Positions 25,973-34,878 are shown, numbered from the stretch's first letter. The stretch: DNA of 64,000 nt from Nitrospirota bacterium (GCA_009773415.1 WSNO01000022.1:1-64000), one strand, 5' to 3'. Made by a program: numbers and translations. The notes: generated by a model not told the origin, from the sequence alone.

Positions 25973-28018
25973 ATGATTATCACAGGCCTTTCATTTCTTG
26001 CCGCCCTGGCGGCCGCAGGCTATGCTGTGCTGCAGCTTGCGCAGCCTCGGCGGGGCCGCATTCAATACAGCATTGCGGCTGTCTGCTGTGCGCTCACGGC
26101 TGTTGAGATTTTTGATTCTCTGACACTGCTGATGCCTGACTCCCTGACGCTCTGGCGCAAGGCCGCACTCATTGCCGAGTCGCTGCTTCCCGGACTCTTT
26201 CTTGTTCATTCGTATATCTATTCACGGGATGAGAAGCGGTTTAGGTTTGCGGCGCATGCCGGATTTGCATTGTCGGCAGTGCTGCCCGCTGTCGTGGTCA
26301 TGCAGCCGCCGGCGTTTTTTGCGTATTCTCCTGACTTTCAGGCTGAGCGCGTGCTGTTTCTCACCACGCCGGGATTTCTGCTCGCAGTTTCAATGCTCGT
26401 GCTCTTTGTCTGGTCTCTGGTGAATCTTGAAACAACGTATCGCGCAGCGCCGAGGGCCGAACGCTGGCGGATTCGCTATCATGTGCTCGGCGCAGGGGCT
26501 CTGCTCGCCGTGCTCTGTTTTTATTACAGTCACGGTCTTCTGTATCGGTCCATCAGCCTCCATCTGGTGCCGCTTCGTTCTCTTTTTATTCTGATTGCGG
26601 TTGCCTGCATGCTCTGGTCGGATATGCGGAGCAGGGAGCAGGTGCGCTTGCAGGTGTCGAGCCAGATGGCGTACCGGTCTGCCGTGATAATGGCCGTCGG
26701 CGCATATCTGGTTTTTCTCGGGCTGCTCGGCGAGGGGATGAAGTACCTTGGCGGCGCACAGCAGCGCCTTGTCGTCACGGCTCTCATGTTTCTGTCCGGC
26801 ATGGGACTGCTTCTGCTGCTGCTTTCCGAAAGAGTGCGGCGACAGGCGCGTGTCTTCATAGCGAGACATTTTTATGCGAACAAATATGATTATCGGATTG
26901 AATGGCAGAAGTTTACGGACAGGCTTTCCGTGGCGCAGTCAAAAGAGGCGCTCGAACAGACGATTCTCTTGGCATTTGCCGAGACCTTCGGCATGAGCGG
27001 AGCTGCTCTGTTTCTCCGGAAGCCGGACAGCGACGCCTATGCGTCCGTTGCCCGGTATGAGTGGAAAGAACCCCTGATGAGCTTCGCTCCGGAGAGCAGT
27101 CTTGTGCGGCACCTCGCGGAGACTCGGCGTGTCCTCAATGCCGCGGAGTCTGAGGAACCGTTGCATGAGTACGGCTCCTTTTTTTCGGACAACCGGATTG
27201 CGTTTCTCGTGCCGCTGACCAGCCAGGATACGCTGGCGGGATTCATCATGCTCCGCAGCCGCCTTGACGAGAGTGAGCCTGTTACTTTTGAGGATTACGA
27301 CCTGATGAAGGCACTGGCGCAGCACGCATGCTCCGCACTGCTGACGCGCACCATGGCGGAAGAGCTGGCAGAGTCGCGGGAACTCGCTGCGGTTGCGAAG
27401 CTTTCGACGTTTGTGATTCACGACCTCAAGAACCAGGTCTCGGGGCTGTCTCTGGTCGTGCAGAACGCCGCAGATTTTCTTGACGATCCGGATTTCCGGC
27501 AGGATATGGTGCGTTCGGTGTCCGGCACGGTAAAGCGCATGCAGGACCTGATTGCCCGGCTGAATGATTTGCGGGAAAAGCGCCATCTGAAATTGGCGCC
27601 GGTAGACTTGACCGGGCTTTCATCCGAGATAACGAAATTGCTGAAAACGGATCGACTTTCTGTTGAGGGGAGTGCTGTTGTTGCAGAAGCAGACCGGGAG
27701 GAAATCGGCAAGGTCATACTGAATCTTGTAATAAATGCCGTTGAGTCCTCTGATGACGGTTCCCATGTGCGCGTGGAGACCGGAGCAATGGACGGGCAGG
27801 CCTTTGTGCGGGTGCACGACAGGGGAGCAGGCATGTCGGCGGAGTTTATCCGGAACCATCTTTTCCGGCCTTTTCACACAACGAAAAAACAGGGGCTCGG
27901 CATCGGTCTCTATCAGTGCAGGCAGATTGTCGAGGCGCACGGAGGAAGGATAGACGTTGAGAGCAGGCAGGGTGAGGGGAGTGCGTTTACGGTGCTGCTG
28001 CCGCTCTGTACTAAATAG
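25973..28018 (+). CDS. prsK: PEP-CTERM system sensor histidine kinase PrsK
   Basis: A 681-residue membrane histidine kinase of the PrsK type. About eight to nine N-terminal membrane segments (residues 1-300) come first, then a GAF domain (about 330-470). The phosphoacceptor segment FVIHDLKNQVSGLS follows (His near residue 483), and the ATPase domain has VINAVESS, DRGAGMS and GLGIGLYQ. PrsK is known only from exosortase/PEP-CTERM organisms and pairs with PrsR, encoded 45 bp downstream. It probably senses a cell-envelope or polysaccharide state and controls sigma-54 promoters of PEP-CTERM genes. Confidence 0.9.
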   Translation: MIITGLSFLAALAAAGYAVLQLAQPRRGRIQYSIAAVCCALTAVEIFDSLTLLMPDSLTLWRKAALIAESLLPGLFLVHSYIYSRDEKRFRFAAHAGFALSAVLPAVVVMQPPAFFAYSPDFQAERVLFLTTPGFLLAVSMLVLFVWSLVNLETTYRAAPRAERWRIRYHVLGAGALLAVLCFYYSHGLLYRSISLHLVPLRSLFILIAVACMLWSDMRSREQVRLQVSSQMAYRSAVIMAVGAYLVFLGLLGEGMKYLGGAQQRLVVTALMFLSGMGLLLLLLSERVRRQARVFIARHFYANKYDYRIEWQKFTDRLSVAQSKEALEQTILLAFAETFGMSGAALFLRKPDSDAYASVARYEWKEPLMSFAPESSLVRHLAETRRVLNAAESEEPLHEYGSFFSDNRIAFLVPLTSQDTLAGFIMLRSRLDESEPVTFEDYDLMKALAQHACSALLTRTMAEELAESRELAAVAKLSTFVIHDLKNQVSGLSLVVQNAADFLDDPDFRQDMVRSVSGTVKRMQDLIARLNDLREKRHLKLAPVDLTGLSSEITKLLKTDRLSVEGSAVVAEADREEIGKVILNLVINAVESSDDGSHVRVETGAMDGQAFVRVHDRGAGMSAEFIRNHLFRPFHTTKKQGLGIGLYQCRQIVEAHGGRIDVESRQGEGSAFTVLLPLCTK

Positions 28019-28063
28019 GCATTTTCGGTTAGACTTCGAGAGAAAAACAGGAACGGGAGCATT

Positions 28064-29428
28064 ATGGAAAAACTGCTGATCGTAGACGATCAGGAAGCAA
28101 TCAGAACCCAGCTAAAGTGGGGGTTCGCAAAGGAGTACTCGGTAACGCTCGCGGGCAGCGCAGAGGATGCAATGGCCGCTTTTCACAAGCATCGCCCCCG
28201 GGTTGTGACGCTTGATCTCGGGTTGCCGCCGCAGGAAGACGGCGCTGAAGAGGGGCTGCGCTGTCTGGGCGAGATGCTCAGGATTCAGCCGCAAGCCAAG
28301 ATTATCGTCGTCACCGGCAACACCGACCGGGAAAACGCCTTGCGCGCAATCCAGATCGGAGCCTACGATTTTTATCATAAACCGATAGAGCTTGCGGAGC
28401 TGAAAGTTATTGTGGGCCGAGCATTCCATCTTGCACACCTTGAGGATGAGCTTTCAGGCCTGCAGAAGAAGCTGGCGAAAACAGATGGACTCGGTATGAT
28501 TGGGCAATGCATGGAAATGCAGCATGTTTTTTCGATGGTCCGAAAGGTGGCTGCTTCTGAAGCATCCGTACTCATTCAGGGAGAGAGCGGCACCGGCAAA
28601 GAATTGGTGGCCCGTGCGCTGCACGCAATGAGCATGCGGAAAGACGGACCGTTTATTGCGATTAACTGCGGGGCGATTCCGGACAACCTTCTGGAGTCAG
28701 AATTTTTCGGCCATGAAAAAGGCGCATTTACCGGCGCAGTCGGAACGGTGCAGGGCAAGTTTGAGTATGCCGAGGGCGGAACGCTCTTTCTGGACGAGAT
28801 TGGCGAACTCTCCGCCCCCCTGCAGGTGAAACTGCTGCGCTTTCTGCAGGAAAAGACAATACAACGCGTCGGCGGCCGGCATGATATTTCGGTGAACACC
28901 CGCATTGTTGCAGCTACCAACAGCAATATTGAGCAGGCGATTCTCGACGGCACGTTCCGTGACGACCTTTATTACCGCATTGGCGTCATTGTTCTGAAGC
29001 TGCCGCCGCTCCGTGAGCGCGGTGATGATGTCCAGCTGCTGGCGAATGTGTTTCTGAAGCGGTTTGCCGACGTATACGGCAAAAAGATCCGCGGGTTCAG
29101 CCCTGCGGCTGCCGATATGCTCCGGCACTACTCATGGCCCGGCAATGTGCGCGAGCTTGAAAATCGCCTGCAGCGTGCAGTGATTCTTTCCGAGCAGAAC
29201 ACGGTGGATCTTGCCGATCTCAATATCGGGAACGCGACGGTGGCGACGCTTAAGAGTATTCGCGAAGGGATGTCGCTGCGAGAGGCGCGGGAGCAGGTTG
29301 AGCGCGATATGATCCGCTGGGCGCTCGAGAAAAACAAGGGTAATATAGCGAAGGCGGCGGATATGCTCAGCGTGAGTCGTCCGACGCTGTACGACCTGAT
29401 GAAGAAATACAGCTTGAGCGCCGAATAG
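28064..29428 (+). CDS. prsR: sigma-54-dependent response regulator PrsR
   Basis: A 454-residue AtoC/NtrC-like regulator. The receiver domain has its phosphoacceptor Asp in VVTLDLGLPP. The AAA+ domain has Walker A GESGTGKELVARA, the sigma-54 contact loop GAFTGA, and GTLFLDEIGE. A Fis-type helix-turn-helix (NIAKAADMLSVSRPTLYDLM) closes the protein. All elements needed for activation of sigma-54 polymerase are present. It is cognate to PrsK by position. Its likely target is the sigma-54 promoter in front of the PEP-CTERM gene at 33267. Confidence 0.92.
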   Translation: MEKLLIVDDQEAIRTQLKWGFAKEYSVTLAGSAEDAMAAFHKHRPRVVTLDLGLPPQEDGAEEGLRCLGEMLRIQPQAKIIVVTGNTDRENALRAIQIGAYDFYHKPIELAELKVIVGRAFHLAHLEDELSGLQKKLAKTDGLGMIGQCMEMQHVFSMVRKVAASEASVLIQGESGTGKELVARALHAMSMRKDGPFIAINCGAIPDNLLESEFFGHEKGAFTGAVGTVQGKFEYAEGGTLFLDEIGELSAPLQVKLLRFLQEKTIQRVGGRHDISVNTRIVAATNSNIEQAILDGTFRDDLYYRIGVIVLKLPPLRERGDDVQLLANVFLKRFADVYGKKIRGFSPAAADMLRHYSWPGNVRELENRLQRAVILSEQNTVDLADLNIGNATVATLKSIREGMSLREAREQVERDMIRWALEKNKGNIAKAADMLSVSRPTLYDLMKKYSLSAE

Positions 29429-29513
29429 GAGATACGAACGGAACAGTATTCGCAGCAATCCGAATTCCCCGCTTTCCTCTGCCCGCTGCTTTCCTTGCTG
29501 CATTCCTGCACTG

Positions 29514-30293
29514 TTACTTTGTCTCTTCAGAGCTTTGTTTGCTTTTGAGCCGCGCAACCCGCTCGCCCAAAAGTGAAATAATCTCTGTGGCGGCGCCGAG
29601 TATTTCATCCGTGCCGAAGCCCGCCCTGGTCATTTCACGGTAAAAGGTGCGCGAGAGAATCTTCGCCATTTCCGGAGCGTTTCTGCCGTCAAGCGTGATG
29701 GTGCCGTCCGTGAAAGGTGCGGATTCCTGAGAAATCGCGAAGTGCAGATACCGGGATTTCATGAGGTTCTGGAGCTGTGCGACCTGCAGCGATCTGCCGA
29801 TAAGCAGGCCGCTCAGCCTCGCGAGCAACAGGTCGTGTTCGGTAAATACCTTTCTTTCGAGGGGCTCTGCAAAATTGATGACGCCCGCAATCTTTTCGAA
29901 CATCGGAATCGGCGCAGACATAAAACAGGTGTTTCCTGATCGGGGGCGGCGTGCTTTTTGAGCATACGCGGACGAATTAATATCGTCAACGAGGATTGCT
30001 TTGCCGGTTATCACGACCTGACCCGCAATGCTTTCATCAAGCCCGGTTTCCTGCGTGACAGTCTGTTCGTCAAGGTGGCCGCTATGAGAAAACACCTTCA
30101 GGCGAAACTGCTTCGCGCTCTCGTGATGTTTCAGCAGCATGAGAGAACAATGCGCTGCCTTGAGCGCGGCAGCGGCCAAACCAACCAGCTCATGATGTGA
30201 TTCTTCAAGCTGCTCCTGCCGCTCAATGAAAGCCGCAATGCCGGCGAGTCTGTCGACGACGTCATTATCCGGAGCATCTTCGCGGCTTTTCAC
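29514..30293 (-). CDS. GAF-domain protein
   Basis: A 259-residue soluble protein with a single clear GAF domain (about residues 35-165, including ETGLDESIAGQVVITGKAIL and NTCFMSAPIPMFEKIAGVIN). A C-terminal region of about 90 residues with predicted helices has no catalytic motif that I recognise. It converges on prsR and lies downstream of the larger GAF/HD-GYP-like gene on the same strand, 169 bp away. The GAF pockets resemble those of its neighbour, suggesting a shared ligand or an adaptor role. Confidence 0.75.
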   Translation of the reverse strand: MKSREDAPDNDVVDRLAGIAAFIERQEQLEESHHELVGLAAAALKAAHCSLMLLKHHESAKQFRLKVFSHSGHLDEQTVTQETGLDESIAGQVVITGKAILVDDINSSAYAQKARRPRSGNTCFMSAPIPMFEKIAGVINFAEPLERKVFTEHDLLLARLSGLLIGRSLQVAQLQNLMKSRYLHFAISQESAPFTDGTITLDGRNAPEMAKILSRTFYREMTRAGFGTDEILGAATEIISLLGERVARLKSKQSSEETK

Positions 30294-30462
30294 GATTGCC
30301 TCAGTTTTTTCCTGACAATGACTTTAAGAATGCCGTCAGCCGTCAAGGCGTCCCTGCCGCAACAGCGGCGGACGGAATAGCAAATACCTGGTGACCTTGC
30401 TTCTTGCCGTCCATTCCGGCTCGTCTGTAATCCCAAATCCTGGAACAAGGCAGGCAGCCGTC

Positions 30463-32769
30463 TCAGGCGTTCCCTGAACGACCCTGAAGATACAAAGCTG
30501 AAGAATTCCCCCTGATTACCTGCTGAAACGCCGCAACAACTGCGGGGTCGTATAGCTCTCCTGCGCCGGCGATAATCTCCCCAAGCGCTTTTTCGGCACT
30601 GAAGGTCTTGCGGTAAACCCGCTCAGAGGTCATGGCGGTATAGGCATCGACAACCGCAAGCATGCGTGAAATGAGCGGAATCTCCTCTCCGCGGAGGCCG
30701 TCGGGATAGCCGGTGCCGTTGTACCGTTCGTGGTGATGGAGAATGATTCTGCAGACCTCATCCGAAATTTCGAATTGATTGATGAGGTTGATTGTGCTTG
30801 TCGGATGTGCGCGAATGACGGTGAGATCGGCAGGATCGAGCGCTGTCTTCTCAGTGATGCGCTTGTTGAGAACAGAAAGTCCGAGATCGAACAGAAGTGA
30901 AACATAAAGCGCCTGCTGCAAATCTTCCTGGGAAAGCCGGAGTGCACGCGCGAGGTCGCGCATGATGCCGAAAACAGCGCTTCGACCAGGCGGCGAGCTC
31001 TGCACCGCACTGATGAGATTGTCGAGCGAGTCGAGGTGGATCTTGCAGTCGCTTTCGGTGAGCGACGAACTGATCATCCCTTCGACGAGATTGGTGATGC
31101 GGGCGCCAATCGCAGTGGATAAAGCAAGGTCTGCCTCGGTGAAAGCCTCTCCAGATCGCTTGTTGTTCAGGTTCAGCACACCAAACACCCGCCCGTTCTT
31201 GATAAGCGGCACAGAGAGGAGCGACCGCGTGTTGTAGTGCGGCCGGTTGAGTTTCATCGTCGAGGGGTCTGTTTCGACATTTTCGATTAACAGGGGTTTG
31301 CCTTTGGCCGCAACCTGCCCGGCAATATGCTCTCCCATCTCAAGGCGCGTTGAGCGGAATATTTCAGGACTGATACCGTGAGCTCCATGAATGGTAAGCT
31401 GGGTGGTCAGCGGGTCGATTACCATAATCGAACAGGTGTTGAGCGCAAGAAGCTCACAGACGAACTCAGCAAAGCGGTTCAGAACTTTGCGGAAGACTCT
31501 CTCGCGGCTGGAGCGGGTGTTTTTCGGCACCGAAACTGTCAGTTCGAGTCCGCCGGTTCTGTTTTCCGCCTGCAGTTCCCATCGGTTGGCGTCGATGAGT
31601 TTGCGGACAGAGCTGATGCGCAGCCGAAGGTCGAGCCTCTCGAAACTGCTGTCTCGTGCGCTCTCATTCAGCAGCGATACAACGGGCTCAGGCAGGGGGC
31701 GTGGGAAAAGGATGCGGAGCTGAGCGTGCGAGTTGTCGGATGCATGCAGCGCGATGCTGTCTCCTTTCTGCAGATACGGCACCGTCAATTCCATGACGTT
31801 CATGAAGAGTTCGGTGTACCGGTTTTTATCGACCACAACATCCGCAGGAAACTCTTTCAGTCTGGATGTCAGCCGTACTGATGCCTGAGCAAGCATAGTG
31901 CGCAGCGCTTTCGTGCTGGTGATATGTTCGATGAGCTCACGGAAATTGATTGGCATCGGATTGCCGGCGCGGCTTTCATCCTGTGGCTGCAAGACTGTCA
32001 GGAGCGTCTGAACGGTCTGGAGCATCCGTTCTGAATCCTGACTGATAATCTGGTAAAATTCGTGCTGGTCTGTTCTTGTAATATTCGCTGACTTTTGAAG
32101 GAAAAGAGCCGCCCCCCTGATGGCATTGAGCGGTGTCCGGAGCTCGTGCGAACAGCGCATCGCGAACTCCGTCTCCATCTCTTTTGCCCGGATGATGCGG
32201 GCGTTGGCATCCTCGAGTTCGGCGATTTTTGCTTTGAGTTGTCCAATAAGGAAAGCCCGGTCAAACGCAGCCGCGGCCTGGTTGGCAAGCATCTGAATGA
32301 CGGCAAAGTCAGTGGAGCTGAATGCGGACCGATCTTTTTTGTCTGCGACGTTGAGCACGCCAACCGGGGCATTGTTGGAAATAATCGGACAGGAGATGAA
32401 TGAATTAGTTCGATATTTCGCTTTTTTTAATGGTCGGAGACTCTCGTCGCGGCTGATGTCCTGTGTCCAGCACGGCGTTTTTGACCTGATGACCTGAGCG
32501 ACAATCCCTCTGTCGTCTTTTACGATGCGATCACGCGCAACCTGGCGGTCAAGTCCGCGGGCGGCGACGATGTAGAATTCATTTTCGGGGCGGGGGAGCA
32601 TGATTGAGGCGCGTTCGGCGTTCGTCAGCGACGTGGCGCAATTAAGCATGAGGTTGCCTATGGTGCCGATATCATCGGTGCAGAGCATCGCCGACGAGAG
32701 TTCCTGCAGCGCAGCAAGCCTGTGGTCCGGCATGAAGGACATTTCTGAGTATGCGGTGTCTTCAACCAT
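30463..32769 (-). CDS. GAF - HisKA-like - GAF - HD-GYP-like protein with degenerate catalytic sites
   Basis: About 768 residues, with the domain order GAF (roughly 20-165), coiled coil plus HisKA (RCSHELRTPLNAIRG, His near residue 215), a decayed ATPase region (about 290-410), a second GAF (about 420-560) and an HD-GYP-like domain (about 590-760). The HisKA phosphoacceptor is intact. The ATPase region lacks the N-box asparagine, the DxGxG and the GxGxG, so it is unlikely to bind ATP. In the last domain the HHERYNGTGYP motif is present, but the leading HD is FD (LLFDLGL), so the first metal ligand is missing. It may be a signalling adaptor. ATG 32769 is preferred to an upstream in-frame TTG at 32796. 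Confidence 0.75.
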   Translation of the reverse strand: MVEDTAYSEMSFMPDHRLAALQELSSAMLCTDDIGTIGNLMLNCATSLTNAERASIMLPRPENEFYIVAARGLDRQVARDRIVKDDRGIVAQVIRSKTPCWTQDISRDESLRPLKKAKYRTNSFISCPIISNNAPVGVLNVADKKDRSAFSSTDFAVIQMLANQAAAAFDRAFLIGQLKAKIAELEDANARIIRAKEMETEFAMRCSHELRTPLNAIRGAALFLQKSANITRTDQHEFYQIISQDSERMLQTVQTLLTVLQPQDESRAGNPMPINFRELIEHITSTKALRTMLAQASVRLTSRLKEFPADVVVDKNRYTELFMNVMELTVPYLQKGDSIALHASDNSHAQLRILFPRPLPEPVVSLLNESARDSSFERLDLRLRISSVRKLIDANRWELQAENRTGGLELTVSVPKNTRSSRERVFRKVLNRFAEFVCELLALNTCSIMVIDPLTTQLTIHGAHGISPEIFRSTRLEMGEHIAGQVAAKGKPLLIENVETDPSTMKLNRPHYNTRSLLSVPLIKNGRVFGVLNLNNKRSGEAFTEADLALSTAIGARITNLVEGMISSSLTESDCKIHLDSLDNLISAVQSSPPGRSAVFGIMRDLARALRLSQEDLQQALYVSLLFDLGLSVLNKRITEKTALDPADLTVIRAHPTSTINLINQFEISDEVCRIILHHHERYNGTGYPDGLRGEEIPLISRMLAVVDAYTAMTSERVYRKTFSAEKALGEIIAGAGELYDPAVVAAFQQVIRGNSSALYLQGRSGNA

Positions 32770-33091
32770 AAATAACTCTGCAATTAAGTGTTGCAATAAT
32801 TATTCCCGAAAGGAAACGGTTTAAAATCAATAATACGCACAAGAGTTCGACGCTTCTTATGCCAATCATTCCCGACAATGTGTCAAGAAAACCGACAGAT
32901 GCTTCGGGATTTTCGCGAATCATTCACAAATGCCGCCTTTGGTTCTCATTACCAGCATGAAAAGGCACCTTGCCGGGTCGTCCCGGAGCAGACCAAGCGC
33001 ACCGATGAGACTGTCAGTGCAACCTCATGAACAGGTTTGATGATAACGGGAAGTCTGACAAAGGCGATTCCGTTTTTGTGTTTGGAAGAAG

Positions 33092-33120
33092 TGTAAAGCC
33101 TTTTGTCGGATTTGTTTACA
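33092..33120 (+). promoter_or_regulatory. candidate activator (PrsR) binding site
   Basis: TGTAAA and TTTACA form an inverted repeat with a 17-base spacer, centred about 77 bp upstream of the sigma-54 -24 element, that is roughly 100 bp before the expected transcription start. That is the usual distance for an enhancer site of an NtrC-like activator such as PrsR. The assignment to PrsR is inference. Confidence 0.45.
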
Positions 33121-33180
33121 AGATTTGAGGCGCGAACGTGCTGTGAGCGAAAAAATTATTATAAATCAATGAAAATATGC

Positions 33181-33197
33181 TTGGCACCGTTTTTGCA
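33181..33197 (+). promoter_or_regulatory. sigma-54 (-24/-12) promoter of the PEP-CTERM gene
   Basis: TTGGCACCGTTTTTGCA matches the sigma-54 consensus (TGGCAC-N4-TTGCW), with the invariant GG and GC exactly ten bases apart. Transcription should start about 12 bases after the GC, near 33208, giving a leader of roughly 60 bases to the ATG at 33267. Confidence 0.88.
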
Positions 33198-33266
33198 ATA
33201 AAAATTTGACAAGGCTCGTTTTAGCTATGAAAATGGTATGCAAAATTAAAAAAAGGAGGTTTTATT

Positions 33267-34031
33267 ATGAAAAGGTTGCTGGGTTTGGCATGTGTGGTTA
33301 TGTTGCTATTTGCGGTGCCGGCATGGGCAGGCTTCGTGAACGGCGGATTCGAAGACGGCACCTTTAACGGATGGACAAAGGATGGCGGCTACTGGGGGGG
33401 TGGTAGCAGTTATAACTATTCTGGAGATCCGGGTCTTTCTGCAATCATGACGGCAGGAACAGATGCTTTGAGCGGCAATAAACTGCAAAAGGTTCTTCCG
33501 GGATATGGAACGTATTCAGCGCGCATAAATGACGAACTCTGGGATGCTCATTTCTCGACGCTTTCGCAGAAAGTAACCTGGAACGACGATGCAATTTATT
33601 TTGCTTTCGCAGCTGTCCTTGAAGAACCAGGCAACCTACATCCAGATGACGCTGCGCCTCACTTTTCCATTACCCTGAAGAATGTTACAACGAATACGGT
33701 TTTATACTCGAAGGCGTATCAGGTCTATGGTCTGGACGCCTCCTGGAAAAAAGGCATTTATGGCGGCCCCAATGATTCTAGTGCCCAATGGTGGTACAGG
33801 GACTGGGAAATTGTCTCCATCAACACATCCGCATACAAGGGCAATGAGTTACTCCTGACACTTTTAGCGTCAGACTGCGGCTGGGGGGGGCACGGCGGCT
33901 ATGCATACCTGGATGGCTTTGGCGCTGTTCGTCCGCCCGATGTCGGCGCCATTCCTGAGCCGTCAACCTACATGCTGATGGCGGCGGGTGTTGCGGGGCT
34001 TGTGTTTTTCCGGAAGCGTTTCCAGAAATAA
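33267..34031 (+). CDS. PEP-CTERM sorting-domain surface protein
   Basis: A 254-residue exported protein. The signal peptide (MKRLLGLACVVMLLFAVPAWA) is followed by a beta-rich domain beginning NGGFEDGTFNGW, typical of small PEP-CTERM proteins. It ends with the sorting signal IPEPSTYMLMAAGVAGLVFF and a basic tail RKRFQK. The exosortase at 24423 should recognise this tail. It has its own sigma-54 promoter and a strong intrinsic terminator, so it forms a single-gene unit controlled separately from the polysaccharide operon. The function of the mature domain is unknown; secreted adhesin or floc/biofilm matrix protein is the usual guess for such proteins. Confidence 0.93.
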   Translation: MKRLLGLACVVMLLFAVPAWAGFVNGGFEDGTFNGWTKDGGYWGGGSSYNYSGDPGLSAIMTAGTDALSGNKLQKVLPGYGTYSARINDELWDAHFSTLSQKVTWNDDAIYFAFAAVLEEPGNLHPDDAAPHFSITLKNVTTNTVLYSKAYQVYGLDASWKKGIYGGPNDSSAQWWYRDWEIVSINTSAYKGNELLLTLLASDCGWGGHGGYAYLDGFGAVRPPDVGAIPEPSTYMLMAAGVAGLVFFRKRFQK

Positions 34032-34054
34032 CCTTTCAGCAAGATGCATAGCGT

Positions 34055-34096
34055 GAGCGGAGCGGGAGCTGTCTCCCGCTCCGCTCTGTTTTTTTA
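34055..34096 (+). terminator. intrinsic terminator after the PEP-CTERM gene
   Basis: A perfect 14-bp GC-rich stem (34055-34068 with 34073-34086, CTGT loop) is followed by TGTTTTTTT. It lies 24 bases after the stop codon and before the convergent gene ending at 34118. Confidence 0.92.
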
Positions 34097-34117
34097 TCCC
34101 TGAAGTCCTTTTGTTTG

Positions 34118-34633
34118 TCAGTTGCACGCCCGCAGCAGCATCTTGGCGCGCACTCTCTGCAGTTCCTGAAACGCTGCATGAAACGCCCGCACCTTTTTTG
34201 CAGGCAGGGTCTGCAGGTGCGCTATCAGCGCCTCGCAGAAGTGCCAGGTGCAGCGGAAGGGGCGCTGGTGGCGCGGCAGCCGGCACCCGGCGGCATCGAG
34301 GAACTGGCAGGGGTCGGTCTCGTTCCGGTGGCGCTCATAGCGCGGTACGGGCAGTTGCAGGCAGAAGGCGTACACAAGATCATGCAGGTCAAACGAGCCG
34401 TGGCGGTCGATGCAGCAGACGTTGGTGCAGCGCGGGCAGATGACGGCGGTCTGCTCCTGGAGGAACGGATCGACTGCATTGATCAGCTCGCGCACACGCT
34501 CTGCCGCCTGCCGCGAGGCAGCATGTTCAGGAGAGTCGGGGCAAAAGAGGTCAGATAATGCCTGAATAGCTGCGTCCCACTGTTCGGTGTCTCGCCACGA
34601 AATATCCCACGCTATGCCCCCGAAATGATTCAT
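34118..34633 (-). CDS. YkgJ-like cysteine-cluster protein
   Basis: A 171-residue protein with a cysteine-rich core: CPRCTNVCC near residue 65, CQFLDAAGC near 108, and CTWHFC near 128. The spacing follows the YkgJ-type zinc or iron-sulfur binding pattern, including the RPFRC segment. The outer regions are helical. Function of the family is not known. The gene stands alone between the PEP-CTERM gene and the divergent small dual-CXXC gene. An overlapping frame on the other strand is a shadow, because the cysteine pattern is only in this one. Confidence 0.7.
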   Translation of the reverse strand: MNHFGGIAWDISWRDTEQWDAAIQALSDLFCPDSPEHAASRQAAERVRELINAVDPFLQEQTAVICPRCTNVCCIDRHGSFDLHDLVYAFCLQLPVPRYERHRNETDPCQFLDAAGCRLPRHQRPFRCTWHFCEALIAHLQTLPAKKVRAFHAAFQELQRVRAKMLLRACN

Positions 34634-34710
34634 TTCACTATGGTATAGTAAACCGATATGCCCGCGCTACAGATTGCCTGCTCCGCCGATGAGAGAAGGG
34701 AGATTGCCAC

Positions 34711-34878
34711 GTGAAATGCCGCTCCTGTCAGGCGCCGCTCCGCTTGGTAATCGGCTGAGCCCGCGTGCTTTTAGCCTGCGCGTCGTGCGGGCAGGTCTTC
34801 CCGGTTCAGGAATATCTTGACGAGATTGACGAAGATGCGTGGCGGCGCATTGGCGAGCGGCCCTGCAACCGGGCATGA
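34711..34878 (+). CDS. small dual-CXXC protein, probable selenoprotein (in-frame UGA read as Sec)
   Basis: From GTG 34711, eight bases after a GGGAG ribosome site, a 55-residue protein can be read if the TGA at 34756-34758 (codon 16) is decoded as selenocysteine. The parts are MKCRSCQAPLRLVIG, then Sec, then ARVLLACASCGQVFPVQEYL and an acidic tail ending before TGA 34876. The two CXXC pairs (residues 3/6 and about 23/26) lie on opposite sides of the TGA in one frame, so the downstream half is clearly the continuation. A hairpin starts at the base after the TGA, as in bacterial SECIS elements. From memory, small dual-CXXC (seleno)proteins of this kind are annotated in anaerobic bacteria; the function is unknown, though thiol/selenol redox or zinc-ribbon chemistry is likely. 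Standard gene finding will miss it or call two fragments. Confidence 0.72.
34759..34792 (+). promoter_or_regulatory. candidate bacterial SECIS hairpin
   Basis: GCCCGC (34759-34764) pairs perfectly with GCGGGC (34787-34792). An inner stem GUGC/GCGC can extend it to an apical loop of about nine bases, UUUUAGCCU. The hairpin begins immediately after the in-frame UGA, and its loop lies about 11-19 bases downstream, close to the range used by SelB. It is also part of the coding sequence. Confidence 0.6.

Larger units (their letters stand above)
32770..33266. other. 497-bp intergenic regulatory region
   Basis: No coding sequence is evident. The region separates the divergent GAF/HD-GYP-like gene and the PEP-CTERM gene. 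It is AT-rich in its right half, contains an inverted repeat at 33092-33120 and a sigma-54 promoter at 33181-33197, and ends in a strong ribosome site (AAAGGAGG) at 33251-33258 before ATG 33267. Confidence 0.7.

Noticed and set aside
34115-34558. 147-codon plus-strand frame
   Set aside because: It overlaps the cysteine-cluster protein on the other strand, where the cysteine spacing follows a known family pattern.
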